Shown here piece after piece: positions 49,560-62,729 of a stretch of DNA of 64,000 nucleotides. Numbering within the stretch: position 1 is the first letter of the stretch; the number at the start of each line of letters is the position of its first letter. Source of the DNA: Pteria penguin (lineage: Eukaryota > Mollusca > Bivalvia > Pterioida > Pteriidae); the NCBI GenBank assembly GCA_035048485.1, contig CM068585.1:57012198-57076197 (forward strand). The letters run 5' to 3'. The notes under the pieces were generated by a model that was not told the origin of the DNA, ran no database searches, and saw nothing but the letters and a program-made list of their open reading frames with translations. The translations under genes and the position numbers were made by a program.

Positions 49560-51310
49560 GTATGAGATAATAATCTGAAACTGACTAAGACGAGGTATTT
49601 GATGGAGTCTGGAAGAGATGAGGTACTAGATGGAGTCTGGAAGAGATGAGGTACTTGATGGAGTCTGGAAGGGATGAGGTATTTGTTGGAGTATGGAAGA
49701 GGTGAGGTACTTGAATTGATGGAATCTGAAAGAGATGAGGTACTTGATGGAGTCTGGAAGAGATGTGGTACTTGATGGAGTCTGGAGGAGATGAGGTATT
49801 TTATGGAGTCTGGAAGGGATGAGGTACTTGATGGAGCCTGGAAGAGATGAGGTACATTATGGAGTCTGGAAGAGATGAGGTACTTGATGGAGTCTGGAAG
49901 GGATGAAGTAATTGATGGAGTCTGGAAGAGATGAGGTACTTGATGGAGCCTGGAAGAGATGAGGTACTTGATGGAACCTGAAAGAGATGAGGTACTTGAA
50001 TGGATGGAATCCGGGAGAGATGGGGTACTTGATGGAGTCTGGAAGAGATGAGGTATTTTATGGAATCCGGAATGGATGAAGTACTTGATGGGGCCTGGAA
50101 GAGATGAGGTACTTGCTGGAGTCTGGAAGAGATGAGGTACTTTATGAAGCCTGGAAGAGATGAGGCACATTATGGAGTCTGGAAGAGATGAGGTATTTGA
50201 TGGAGCCTGGAGGAGTTGAGGTACTTGATGGAGCTCGGAAAAGATGAGGTACTTGATGGTGTATGGAAGAGATGATGTACTTGATGGTGCCTTGAAGAGA
50301 TGAGGTACTTGATGGAGTCTGGACGGATGAGATACTTGATGGAGCCTAGAGGAGTTGAGGTACATGATGGAGCTCGGAAAGGATGAGGTTCTTGATGGAG
50401 TCTGGAAGTGGTGAACTACTTGATGGAGTGTGGAAGAGATGATGTAGTTGATGGAGTCTGGTAGAGATGAAGTACTTGATGGAGTCTGGAAGAGATGAGA
50501 TACTTGATGGAGCCTGGAAGAGATGAGGTACTTGATGGAGTCTGGAAGGGATGAGGTACTTGATGGAGTCTGGAAGAAATGAGGTTTTTGATGGAGCCTG
50601 GAAGAGATGAGGTATTTGATGGAGTCTGGAAGAGATGAGATACTTGATGGAGTCTGGAAGAGATGAGGTATTTGATGGAGTCTGGAAGAGATGAGGTACT
50701 TGATGGGGCCTGGAAGAGATGAGGTACTTGATGGAGCCTGGAAGAGATGAGGTACTTGATGGAGCCTGGAAGAGATGAAATACTTGATTGAGCCTGGAAG
50801 AGATGAGGTACTTGATGGAGTCTGGAAGAGTTCAGGTACTTGATGGAGTCTGGAAGGGATGAAGTACTTGATGGAGTCTGGAAGGTATGAGGTACTTCAT
50901 GGAGCCTGGAAGGTACGAGGTACTTGATGGAGCCTGGAAGAGATGAGGTACTTGATGGAGCCTGGAAGAGATGAGGTACTTGATGGAGCCTGGAAGAGAT
51001 GAGGTACTTGATGGAGTCTGGAAGAGATGAGGTACTTGATGGAGTCTAGAAGTGGTGAAGTACTTGATGGAGTTTGGAAGAGATGAGGTAGTTGATGGAG
51101 CCTGGAAGAGAAATGAGGTACTTGATGGAGTCTTGGAGAGATGAGGTACTTGATGGGGTTTGGAAGGTATAAGGTACTTGATGGAGCCTGGAAGGTATGA
51201 GGTACTTGATGGAGCCTGGAAGAGATGAGGTACTCGATGGAGCCTGGAAGAGATGAGGTACGTTTTGGAGCCTGGGAGTACTAAATGGAGCCTGGGAAAG
51301 ACGAGGTGCT
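49560..51310. repeat. 28-bp minisatellite, about 62 copies
   Basis: Units of ATGAGGTACTTGATGGAGTC plus TGGAAGAG. Because 28 is not a multiple of 3, each frame cycles through three phases every 84 bp; the minus strand lacks stops in these and gives long Ser/Pro-rich ORFs (HQVPHLFQTPSSTSSLPDS). Its end lies about 34 bp from the segmental duplication. Confidence 0.95.
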
Positions 51311-51407
51311 TCAGACGCCCGTACAAGTGGTGTAATCTGTAAATTTTGGGACGATATATGCCCTACAGTGTGTCCTCCTTTGACACATGTCTTCATCACA
51401 CCTGTTA

Positions 51408-51612
51408 TGTATGTATGTATGTATGTATGTATATATGTATGTACATACGTGTGTATGTATGTATGTGGGTATGCATGTATGCATGTGTGTGTGTGTTTAT
51501 GTATGTATGTACGGTCAATAATAATAAAGTACTGATGAACTCATGGATACATACATACATACATACATACATACATACATACATACATTCATACATACAT
51601 ACATACACAGAC
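51408..51612. repeat. Inverted tetranucleotide arrays (TATG)n and (ATAC)n
   Basis: A TATG-rich array (51408-51516) and an ATAC array (51547-51612) of opposite strand sense flank about 30 bp, so they could pair as a hairpin. The same pair is at 60135-60330. Confidence 0.9.
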
Positions 51613-52799
51613 GGTCAGACACACACGCATACAAACCAACACAGACACACAGTCCAACACAGACACTCACGTACGTAGGTAGATGGTGGTGCATGGTGGT
51701 ACGTTGTCAGTTGTGTTGGCTGTTATAAGTGTGCACGTGAATGATATTAGTAGAGAGCACTAAACGAAGTTGTTATAGGCAATATTATTGACAAGTAGAG
51801 TAATACATACAATGTGACGTGGCTCTTGCAAGTTGAGCACGGTATAACGTGGTTATACATATCTCTCTATTTCCGTCTTTAACCAATGAAATTCAATGAA
51901 ATTAGTGGATTAGAATTATGCATGTAATGCATGATATATCACTTCATTGCCGAAATGTTTCTTGTCGATGCTCTTAAACAATGCTACAATGTATTCCCTC
52001 TTCATTTCACAGTCCCTATCTATATTTTCACAAAATGCCCCATTACTGTTTATATAATTCTTGGTGATGCGATTGTATTACAATACCTCGAATGGTATTG
52101 TACATGGCTACTGCAGTCTTACCAGCTGAAATAAAGAAGAATAGATAGATAAAAACAAATATGAGTTTTAGTGAAATAACGTAATGGATCATTTATTTCT
52201 TAGCAATGGACCAGGCAATGTTTACCATGAGAATTAAATTCAATTTTAATTTCGGTTCTTTGTCATAACAAATTATCTTTATCTCCTCTGTGCCTTACCG
52301 TGTAATTTTTCCAAAACGCTTCAGCCATCTTCAATGACACATGAAACGTCTTGCTATTGGTTATTTAGGCAATCATATAAACGTTTTATTTATCATCTCA
52401 TGATTAGTTCCAGAAAATCGTCCGCACAACAGTTAATTTCAACTTTTATGATATCGAGTAGATTATGTTTATTAGACGCAGGAGATTTTTGTATTAGATC
52501 TATTTATAGATATGATAGGTCAGTTTGACTGTCAACTTATTAAGGTGTTTTGATGACACCACAGAGGCATACAAAGATATATTAAAAGGTAATAGGTAGT
52601 GTTTCAGACACTTGGCCTCAACACATGAAATAAACTAGAGAACCGTTTCATTCAAGTGGAATTCCGTAAACAACATATACCACTCTATTTACTATGACCT
52701 AACATAGTTCCAGAGAAATTTCTGAACTGCACGAAAAATTCAAAATTGCTCTGCTGCCAAAGCTGGTAACAATTTTGCTTTTATTAACTGTTAGCAGAG

Positions 52800-53200
52800 C
52801 ATGGTTTTCATTGAGCCCCCAGTATTCCAATTTAAACTCTTGTCTCTTTCAAAGATATGGGATAAACGCAAATCAGTTCTCATTTACGATTCCTACAGAT
52901 TATTCTGTTTAGAACTACAATACTGTCATTACATTCCAAAGTTGCACAAAAACCCATATATACATCGATTTATGGCTATTCCACCAACTGATTTTATTTT
53001 CAAATATAAAACGAACAGACGTACTGCTGCTCAACTACTTACTCTAATGGCGGAATCAATGAGATATGGATCCTCAAGAATTCAAATTTAAATAATAGTA
53101 GTAGCATCAAGTCTATAAATTTTGAAACCATTTTTCATCAGAAACTGAAGATCAAAATTACATTGCCTTACTAATTTTTCAACCATTTCTCATAAAATGA
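52800..53200 (+). mobile_element. Degenerate Penelope-like RT fragment
   Basis: Encodes CHYIPKLHKNPYIHRFMA, equivalent to YCIPKMHKNPYKQRFIA of family 2, and then in shifted frames IWILKNSN and a relic of motif A (INFETIFHQK). It is repeated at 61523-61920 as part of the duplication. Confidence 0.8.
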
Positions 53201-53946
53201 AAAGCACAATTGCTTTAATTTTTTCAAAACATTTTTTCAGATGATAAACTGGTATTCACTTATAGAAATACCTCGTTGCAGGTCACAAAGATACATATTA
53301 TGTTAAGGAAACCTCTGCTTCCCACCTCAAATAAACCTAGAGGAGATTATTGCATTATTAAGAACAAAGATTTTGTCCAATAGTAATACAAATATACCAC
53401 GTTTGATTAAAATCTGTCAGGTGGATTAGGAGGAGAAGTCAAAATATAAAATTTACTGATTGTGGACAATGTGTTATTACACAATTCGTTTGAACATTAT
53501 ACGCATGTGAGCTAAACAAGAAAGGGGGATTTCAAAGCTTAAACTTGAATTCAATGAGGTCGTTTATATTAAACTTGGTATCTCTGCTATACGTCGACGT
53601 AAACCTTTATATAGATACGGACGGATTAACTCCATAAAGTAAATTCTTCTTTGTTATAACGAAGGAAAATTAGATTCAGTTTGTGACATTATATTGAGGC
53701 TTCCATTTTACTGTTCGAAATAGAATTGTTTTAATGGCCACATATAATTAGATTAGTTAAGTAATGTATGTGAGTTTCAAGTCATTTGATAAGATACGTA
53801 ACAGAAGGCGAAAGAAGGCAAATGAGGGGGTTGGGTTACATAGCACCATGGCCAACAAAATGTGTGCGTCTCTCGTAACATTAGACCTATCATAAATGAA
53901 ACTGTAATTAATATTTTTGTGTAAAATTGTTTTCAATTCCAAAAGT

Positions 53947-53998
<52 letters not shown>
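53947..53998. repeat. TAC microsatellite, about 17 units
   Basis: The equivalent tract in copy 2 (62666-62729) has about 21 units. Confidence 0.95.
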
Positions 53999-54959
53999 GT
54001 CTTCTTTTTCTTCTTTATCATTTATGTTTTGTGCAGTGAATTACTTTAGTAGGTTTTTGTGCTGAAAAAAATAAATGGTTGCTTAATATTAATAACTAAT
54101 GCAATTTTTCTCCGATTTTGTTATTACCAAAATTATTGGAATATTAAGCATGTCTGAATTGTAGGTGCAAATTTTTATTGTGAAGAGTGCGGTTATGGAG
54201 GAAGTGATTATTTTCGAGGAAAAGAAAACACATTTATCAAATTGAATCGAAAGTAATCCATGATAACCAAATTTTAAAGACCACCCCCAGCTAGGATAGA
54301 GTTCAAACGGGTAATTTGGTTATTTCTGGCTATACACAGTAAAACTATTAGGGACCTATTTAATTTTTTGCTATATAGTTTGCGGCTGTCATTCCGGCGC
54401 TAGTTATGAGATTTATGTTTCATCTTAAAGTCTGGTCGTAAATTAAGAAAAAAAAAGTAACACTTCTGTTGATTATCGTTGTGCCTGATTAGGTGAGTAT
54501 TGACTGGGAACTGTAAATAAAAATGTTTGGCAACCAATCGTCGATTCTACGAACAATATTTCAAGAGAAAAAAAAGTTAAAAAATAACAAGAGATCACCT
54601 CATTTTTCATATTTTCTACGACTTTGAAAATTTATCATAGACATACCAGGATAGATAATTTTACAAATATGCTTTTAAAACTGTGATATTTTACCAATGA
54701 TAGAAGCAGCTACACTATTGTCATCCTTCGATCCTCATATTTTATTATCTATTTTATTTATTTATTTATTTTTATTAGCTAAACTTTTTAAAGTAAACTG
54801 CTAAAATACTTCCTATGCTATTGGCAGACATCAATAAATCTTGTCTTAGGTTCCGAAGATACATAAATGTTAGAGATCACTCTGCTTCGAATAGATGATG
54901 TGCTAAATAGGTAATCATCAAAATATTCCATTTTTTCATAAGTTATAGAAACTTCCGTG

Positions 54960-55190
54960 CATTTTTTTTTTATTCTTGGGGGCGGGGGGGGGGGGGGGGG
55001 GAAGGGGGGAAGGGTGATTTCCGCCAATTGTCGACATTCTGATGGGGGACAAACTGCATTCTATTTCTGCTGACATTTGTCCGTACTCGTACGCATCGGA
55101 AAGGGAAAGACATATGAAATCATCAAAATCTTCAATTTATTCATAGGTAATATTTTCGTACTTTTTTCAGGGAGGGGGGGGGGGTTCCGC
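54960..55190. repeat. G-tract repeats
   Basis: Two related segments (near 54975 and 55170) with long G runs followed by TTCCGCYAATT and GACATTCTGATGGG-like sequence. They lie in the 595-bp part missing from copy 2. Confidence 0.8.
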
Positions 55191-55787
55191 TAATTTTCGG
55201 CATTCTGATGGGAACAAATTGCATTCCTTTTCTGCTGACATTTTTCCATACTCATAGGATTTAGAATTCATACATAATCTGGTCTCAAACACACCGAGAA
55301 AGACATGCTACATAGCTGTAGAGCAGACGTCACCAACGAGATGTACAATAAAAATTTAACACGCAAACAAAAATTAGCACCTCCATTCAAATTACAAACA
55401 GAAATATAGAGGACTCTTTGTCAGTTAACAAACCTGACTTGAAAGGTCACATTTACGTCATCTAATATAGTATTGAGTGCATTTCCCCTGCTGCATACAT
55501 CAAAATACTATACGTTTCTTACCTTTTTATTTTATAGGTGTTCAAAACATATGTTTACCGTATTTGACAGTTTTCTTAAAAACTTTATGAAACGGTTGTT
55601 TCGTGCAAGCAGGTAACGTTGCCTCCTACCGGACAATGGTCTCATCTTATTTACAATACAATATAAAAGGTTTTATATAAGGCCCTGTATAAAATAAAAA
55701 AAAAATCTAAAGCCTTTTCATAAAATCAAGTACGAATTCTTGATAAATAAATATATATATTATATTGATGTAGTTTTATACAATATA

Positions 55788-56088
55788 GATAAAATAAATA
55801 TAGAACATATGTACCTTTTAATTTTGTGCACCATATGCGCATTTCGACGAATTATGTCTCTTCAGTGATGCTCGTGGCCGAATGGTTGGAATTCTCATAA
55901 TATATAAATATTTGAAGAGCAGTGCTGAAGCCAAAAATGACTTAAACGTGAACCAAAGAATCTATCTAAGGACAGAGCTATGCATGAGGGAGATACTCCT
56001 TAGTTTTAGAGTGATTTACTTAATTTGATGACTGAAAATTTGAAGTATATATTTCATGTCAGTACAAGAGCACTGAAAACTAGAAATC
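55788..56088 (+). repeat. Dispersed repeat R1, copy d
   Basis: Plus-strand unit: AAATATAGAACATATGTACC, CATATGCGCATTTCGACGAA, GATGCTCGTGGCCGAATGG, GACAGAGCTATGCATGAGGG. It straddles the end of duplication copy 1. Confidence 0.82.
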
Positions 56089-56165
56089 ATTCGTGGTATG
56101 CAAAAATAAGACTTTAAAATTATTCACATTGAATCTGATAAAAATAGTATTCTACATAAGTCCAT

Positions 56166-56335
56166 AGGTCTACGGTAGATGACTGTGATAACTGGTAACA
56201 AATTCTTTAGGTCCACCGTAGACTACTGTGATAGCTGGTTACAAATTTCTTTGGGCTTGTGCAGATGACTGTGTTACCTGGTAACAAAGTCCTTAGGTCT
56301 GCTATGGATGACTGTGATACATGGTAACAAAATCT
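56166..56335. repeat. 43-bp tandem repeat, four units
   Basis: ACTGTG words at 56182, 56225, 56268 and 56311 are exactly 43 bp apart, each followed by a CTGGTAACAAA-like sequence. Confidence 0.9.
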
Positions 56336-56519
56336 AGGGAGGCCTAATACCTGTTTGTAAAAACACAGGAACACCGCTTTTAGGAGTATATAATTCATTT
56401 ATTAATGTCAAAATATAACACTTTTTCTCATAACATTAAAGTATTGCAAACAAGTTAATACTCCTGTAAATCTCGTCTTATTCAAATACTTTTTGAGATA
56501 TAAGCCAATTGGCATTCAT

Positions 56520-57205
56520 ACAATTTGTCATTTTTATATGCCCGGCGAAAGACGGGAAATATTATGGTATGGCACTATGGCGATGTCCGTCTGTACGTCC
56601 GTCTGTCTGTCTGTACGTCCGTCCGCCATGGAACGCAACAACTTTAGTGAACGTCAGCTGTATTTCATGAAACTGAATGCTTAAATAGTGCAGAGGAAGC
56701 CGCCTTTCGATTTTGAGCATATTCCGTTTTGTCGTTCCGGAGTTATGGAACTTGGATTTTATTTTTACTATGAAAAGATGCTATGGAACGCAATAACTAC
56801 AATAAATGTCAGTTGTTTTTCATGAAACTCATGCAGAATCCTTAGATAATGTACGGAAAGTCGCTTTTCGATTTTGAGTAAATTCCGTTTTGCCGTTCGG
56901 GAGTTATGGGAATTGGATTTTATTTTTGCTATATTAAGTTGATATGAAACGCAATAACTTTAGTAAATGTCAGCTGTTTTTCATGAAACTAATACAGAAT
57001 GATTAAATAGGGTAGGGCAAGCGGCCTTTTCATTTTGAGCAAATTCTATTTTGTTCTTACGGAAGTATGGAACTTGGATTTTTACTATGATAAGATGCTA
57101 TGGAGATGCTATGTAACGCGATAACTTAATTAAACGTCAGTTGTTTTTCATGAAACTTATACAGAATACTTAAATAGTGTAGGGGAAGCCACCGTTTGGA
57201 TTTCA
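56520..57205. repeat. Tandem repeat of about 155-168 bp, four units
   Basis: GAACGCAAYAAC words at about 56631, 56786, 56946 and 57114, each followed by GTCAGYTGTNTTTCATGAAACT. A GTCTGTCTGTC tract precedes them. This resembles a common dispersed invertebrate repeat. Confidence 0.8.
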
Positions 57206-57214
57206 ATATTTCAT

Positions 57215-58160
57215 AAAAGTATTACCAAAGAGACCCAGTTTAGGGGTAATAAAACCATACGTTCACATTGATGTCGTTTCCTAGAGGAATGTCTATCAAA
57301 TATAACAGATGGAAAATCAATAGGTGCTGAAGTCAGATCAAGGGAAAATTCGGTAGAAAAGGGTGAAAAGAATACTTCATATTTTTTGAGATTAGAAAAA
57401 TAAAGGCAATCATGCAATACTGTTCAAAAGCTCAGGAAAGAAGATGAAATTCTGGTTACTCAAAATGCTGAAATATTACACAAAATTTGCAACTTTTATG
57501 AAACGTCATATGAACCTCACGTTATTGAAGAGAACAAAATTGATGAATATTTCTCTGATATCAATGTTGATAATATTGTCATTGAAAACGATAAAGAAAT
57601 ACTTGATTCATTTCCGACTTTGGAAGAACTTTCAGATGCACTTTTTGCAATGAAAATAATAAAAGCCCTGGGCTAGATGGAGTTCGATGGAGTTTTATAA
57701 AACTATTTATTCAAAACTTAAGAAACATTTCTATATTTCCCTTCAAAAATCTTTTGATGAAAATAAACTACCTTTTTTCAGAGATTATCAGTATTATCAG
57801 TTATCAGTCATTTTCAAAAAAGGAGATAAACACATGTTACAGAATTATAGACCAATCAGTATGACCAACACTGATTACAAAATCATAGCTTTTACACTTG
57901 CGAGAAGTTTAGAAGAAAGTTTATGGCAGTCTAATATCCAATGATCAGTCAGCCTACATTTAAGGTAGATATATTCGAATATTGTGACAAGGTTTACAAG
58001 GATGGAATATTATTATTGTTAGATTTCTAAAAAGCATTTGATTCTGTCGAATGGAATTTTATGTTTAAAGCACTAAAATTCTTTGATTTCGGGAAAAAAA
58101 TCTTAACGTGGTTAAATATTTTATATACTAATCCTATATTCAGAATGAAAAATAATGTTA
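57215..58160 (+). mobile_element. L1-type LINE reverse transcriptase fragment
   Basis: In shifting frames: RLEKQRQSCNTVQKLRKEDE, the PTLEELSDALFAMK segment, KSPGLDGV, EFYKTIYSKLKKHF, LSVIFKKGD and NYRPISMTNTDYK (RT motifs 1-2), then DQSAYI, and LLLDF-KAFDSVEW (motif A, one stop). This order is standard for L1-like non-LTR elements. It is truncated at both ends and frameshifted, so inactive. Confidence 0.88.
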
Positions 58161-59738
58161 AATAATGTATTTTGTTAAAAACACTATTCATCAGCGTAAT
58201 ATCTGTCATATATGTTTCTGTTTAACATTATCTTTGATAATTAAAATGCATTATTGATAATATGTACAATGTATTACAACATTATTACCATTTTACATTG
58301 ATACTAATTTATATCTCTGTTTATCTAAAGAACATGTGAATTCACTTGTTATCGACGTGTCCTGACCCGGAATAATGTCGATTCTGTAAATGGTTTTTTA
58401 TAGTTGATAAAATCTTTAAAAAAATATTCCCTCTGTGATTAAGATTAATGAGTTGTCGAAATGTTGTACACTGAATCAGAAAAATGACGAACATCTTAAT
58501 TAGACGATAATATACTAATCATTTATTTTAAGTCATGGTCATGAGTGAAGTGTTAATACAGGAAAATTTGTGATTTTCACTTCAATACATCTTGTTAATT
58601 TCCGATCGTATCATTTGGATCAGTAACATCAATACTTAAAATACATTTATTCGACAACAATATCCGACATATTTGGCATTTGAGGAAGTGTAGGCATTAT
58701 TTTTATGGTTTATTGAGGAAACATGCAAGACGCACTTTTCCGGAATCAGATGCATTTCACATTGATACTGATACTTTGTCCATAACATTAATATTGCTAA
58801 GTCAAATCTTCATACTTCATCATGTCCAAAGGATAAATTTTCATGGGCGAAACGACAATCTGAGTTTTTAGGTGAATATTTTGAATACCATTGTGGGATT
58901 TAAGTCCATGGTGATGATGGTTTTGTGCTTCACCAATGTTCATGAAGAAATAATGTAAGTGTATTTTCAAAATTTTGATATATTGGCTACAAATTTTGTA
59001 TGTTGTTGAGAAACTATTAGGTAAATCATGATAAATGAGGAAGTACCTTGAATTCGTCTGTAGATAGATTTTTATTTCATAATTTAAAACTTTTATACGA
59101 GGGTTTTGTAAAGAGTGTAAAATATATGTAGAATATTATTTATAGCTGTCGTACTTAGAAAATTAATCTTACAATATTATGTTAACAATCGAAGAAAAAA
59201 TTGTAAGAGTTAGCTGGGAAGAACATTATTATTATGTAGAGACGTACCTCTTCGGTCATAAACCTAATACATTCAGTTAAGAATATTGATAATCGATTTA
59301 GGATAGTCTTTAACGAATAAGACATTCTGAGACACAAAAAATAATATTACAAAGTTTTGTTCTTCATTATGATGTTTATCGGGTGTTAAAAACGTTAGGA
59401 CTTATAAGAATACCTATAAATGAGAATATATTAAAAATAAGATATTGGGTTAAAGAAAGTACATTTAACACTCTTTATTTTTGAAACACCTTTATTTTTC
59501 TTTTATTCATTTTTATTATTTAGTTAATGGTGTTATCCCTTTACTAAAGGCTTATTGGTGCAGATTATTACAAATATGCATTCAATGCTCTACACTTCGA
59601 GTTATACCTGACGGATTTTGATGAAATAAACTTTATCCATCTTGATTATACTAAAGATTTAATATAAACATAGTTGCAGAGATCTATAAAATATACAGAT
59701 CGTTATGAAAATGTTGCAAACAACCCCAGGTCTTCATG
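58161..59738 (+). other. Unrecognised AT-rich DNA
   Basis: No ORF above background and no repeat family found. Confidence 0.4.
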
Positions 59739-59987
59739 ATTGATTGATTGATTTTTGTTTAACGTCACACCACGAATATTTCACGTATATGTTGACGGTA
59801 TCTGCCTTTGCAACGGACCCACCTGAAGCAGTAAGGGATCTTTAACGTGCCATGCATACCACGACATAGGGCCTCTGTTTTTACTGTCTCATCGAAAGAC
59901 AGGACACCGGCATGACCAGAGCGGGACTCGAACCCCGGCCTCCCGATCAGGAGTCCAGCGCAATACCACTAGGCCACGCTGGCTTCC
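59739..59987 (-). mobile_element. tRNA-derived SINE, full length
   Basis: Same family as 5155: left end TGATTGATTGATTTTTGTTT, body CACGAATATTTCACGTATAT, and the minus-strand head GAAGCCAGCGTGGCCTAGTG with B box GGGGTTCGAGTCCCGC. Confidence 0.9.
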
Positions 59988-60072
59988 AGATCGTCATGAC
60001 GTGTGCAATTATAGTATGGACCAAAGTATACTATGTATAAACCTACATGAATATAAACAACCGACGTCGTGG

Positions 60073-62665
60073 TTTTGGGACGATATATGCCCTACAGTGT
60101 GTCCTCCTTTGACACATGTCTTCATCACACCTGTTATGTATGTATGTATGTATGTATATATGTATGTACATACGTGTGTATGTATGTATGTGGGTATGCA
60201 TGTATGCATGTGTGTGTGTGTGTTTATGTATGTATGTACGGTCAATAATAATAAAGTACTGATGAACTCATGGATACATACATACATACATACATACATA
60301 CATACATACATACATACATACATACATACACAGACGGTCAGACACACACGCATACAAACCAACACAGACACACAGTCCAACACAGACACTCACGTACGTA
60401 GGTAGATGGTGGTGCATGGTGGTACGTTGTCAGTTGTGTTGGCTGTTATAAGTGTGCACGTGAATGATATTAGTAGAGAGCACTAAACGAAGTTGTTATA
60501 GGCAATATTATTGACAAGTAGAGTAATACATACAATGTGACGTGGCTCTTGCAAGTTGAGCACGGTATAACGTGGTTATACATATCTCTCTATTTCCGTC
60601 TTAACCAATGAAATTCAATGAAATTAGTGGATTAGAATTATGCATGTAATGCATGATATATCACTTCATTGCCGAAATGTTTCTTGTCGATGCTCTTAAA
60701 CAATGCTACAATGTATTCCCTCTTCATTTCACAGTCCCTATCTATATTTTCACAAAATGCCCCATTACTGTTTATATAATTCTTGGTGATGCGATTGTAT
60801 TACAATACCTCGAATGGTATTGTACATGGCTACTGCAGTCTTACCAGCTGAAATAAAGAAGAATAGATAGATAAAAACAAATATGAGTTTTAGTGAAATA
60901 ATGTAATGGATCATTTCATTTCTTAGCAATGGACCAGGCAATGTTTACCATGAGAATTAAATTGAATTTTAATTTCGGTTCTTTGTCATAACAAATTATC
61001 TTTATCTCCTCTGTGCCTTACGGTTTAATTTTTCCAAAACGCTTCAGCCATCTTCAATGACACATGAAACGTCTTGCTATTGGTTATTTAGGCAATCATA
61101 TAAACGTTTTATTTATCATCTCATGATTAGTTCCAGAAAATCGTCCGCACAACAGTTAATTTCAACTTTTATGATATCGAGTAGATTATGTTTATTAGAC
61201 GCAGGAGATTTTTGTATTAGATCTATTTATAGATATGATAGGTCAGTTTGACTGTCAACTTATTAAGGTGTTTTGATGACACCACAGAGGCATACAAAGA
61301 TATATTAAAAGGTAATAGGTAGTGTTTCAGACACTTGGCCTCAACACATCAAATAAACAAGAGAACCGTTTCATTCAAGTGGAATTCCGTAAACAACATA
61401 TACCACTCTATTTACTATGACCTAACATAGTTCCAGAGAAATTTCTGAACTGCACGAAAAATTCAAAATTGCTCTGCTGCCAAAGCTGGTAACAATTTTG
61501 CTTTTATTAACTGTTAGCAGAGCATGGTTTTCATTGAGCCCCCAGTATTCCAATTTAAACTCTTGTCTCTTTCAAAGATATGGGTTAAACGCAAATCAGT
61601 TCTCATTTACGATTCCTACAGATTATTCTGTTTAGAACTACAATATTGTCATTACATTCCAAAGTTGCACAAAAACCCATATATACATCGATTTATGGCT
61701 ATTCCACCAACTGATTTTATTTTCAAATATAAAACGAACAGACGTACTGCTGCTCAACTACTTACTCTAATGGCGGAATCAATGAGATATGGATCCTCAA
61801 GAATTCAAATTTAAATAATAGTAGTAGCATCAAGTCTATAAATTTTGAAACCATTTTTCATCAGAAACTGAAGATCAAAATTACATTGCCTTACTAATTT
61901 TTCAACCATTTCTCATAAAATGAAAAGCACAATTGCTTTAATTTTTTCAAAACATTTTTTCAGATGATAAACTGGTATTCACTTATAGAAATACCTCGTT
62001 GCAGGTCACAAAGATACATATTATGTTAAGGAAACCTCTGCTTCCCACCTCAAATAAACCTAGAGGAGATTATTGCATTATTAAGAACAAAGATTTTGTC
62101 CAATAGTAATACAAATATACCACGATTAAAATCTGTCAGGTGGATTAGGAGGAGAAGTCAAAATATAAAATTTACTGATTGTGGACAATGTGTTATTACA
62201 CAATTCGTTTGAACATTATACGCATGTGAGCTAAACAAGAAAGGGGGATTTCAAAGCTTAAACTTGAATTCAATGAGGTCGTTTATATTAAACTTGGTAT
62301 CTCTGCTATACGTCGACGTAAACCTTTATATAGATACGGACGGATTAACTCCATAAAGTAAATTCTTCTTTGTTATAACGAAGGAAAATTAGATTCAGTT
62401 TGTGACATTATATTGAGGCTTCCATTTTACTGTTCGAAATAGAATTGTTTTAATGGCCACATATAATTAGATTAGTTAAGTAATGTATGTGAGTTTCAAG
62501 TCATTTGATAAGATACGTAACAGAAGGCGAAAGAAGGCAAATGAGGGGGTTGGGTTACATAGCACCATGGCCAACAAAATGTGTGCGTCTCTCGTAACAT
62601 TAGACCTATCATAAATGAAACTGTAATTAATATTTTTGTGTAAAATTGTTTTCAATTCCAAAAGT

Positions 62666-62729
<64 letters not shown>

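Larger units (their letters stand above)
51344..55857 (+). repeat. Large direct duplication, copy 1
   Basis: From TTTTGGGACGATATATGCCC onward the sequence is repeated nearly identically at 60073. Four spurious ORFs are conserved between copies with at most one residue change. Copy 1 has about 595 bp (54797-55392) with G tracts that are absent from copy 2. Contents: tetranucleotide repeats, a Penelope RT fragment and a TAC microsatellite. Confidence 0.95.

Noticed and set aside
49493..50365. A 290-codon Ser/Pro-rich ORF
   Set aside because: Entirely explained by the 28-bp tandem repeat; no start context, domain or conservation.
51931..52134. ORFs conserved between the two duplication copies as possible genes
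   Set aside because: Conservation reflects the recent duplication; they show no domain or start context.
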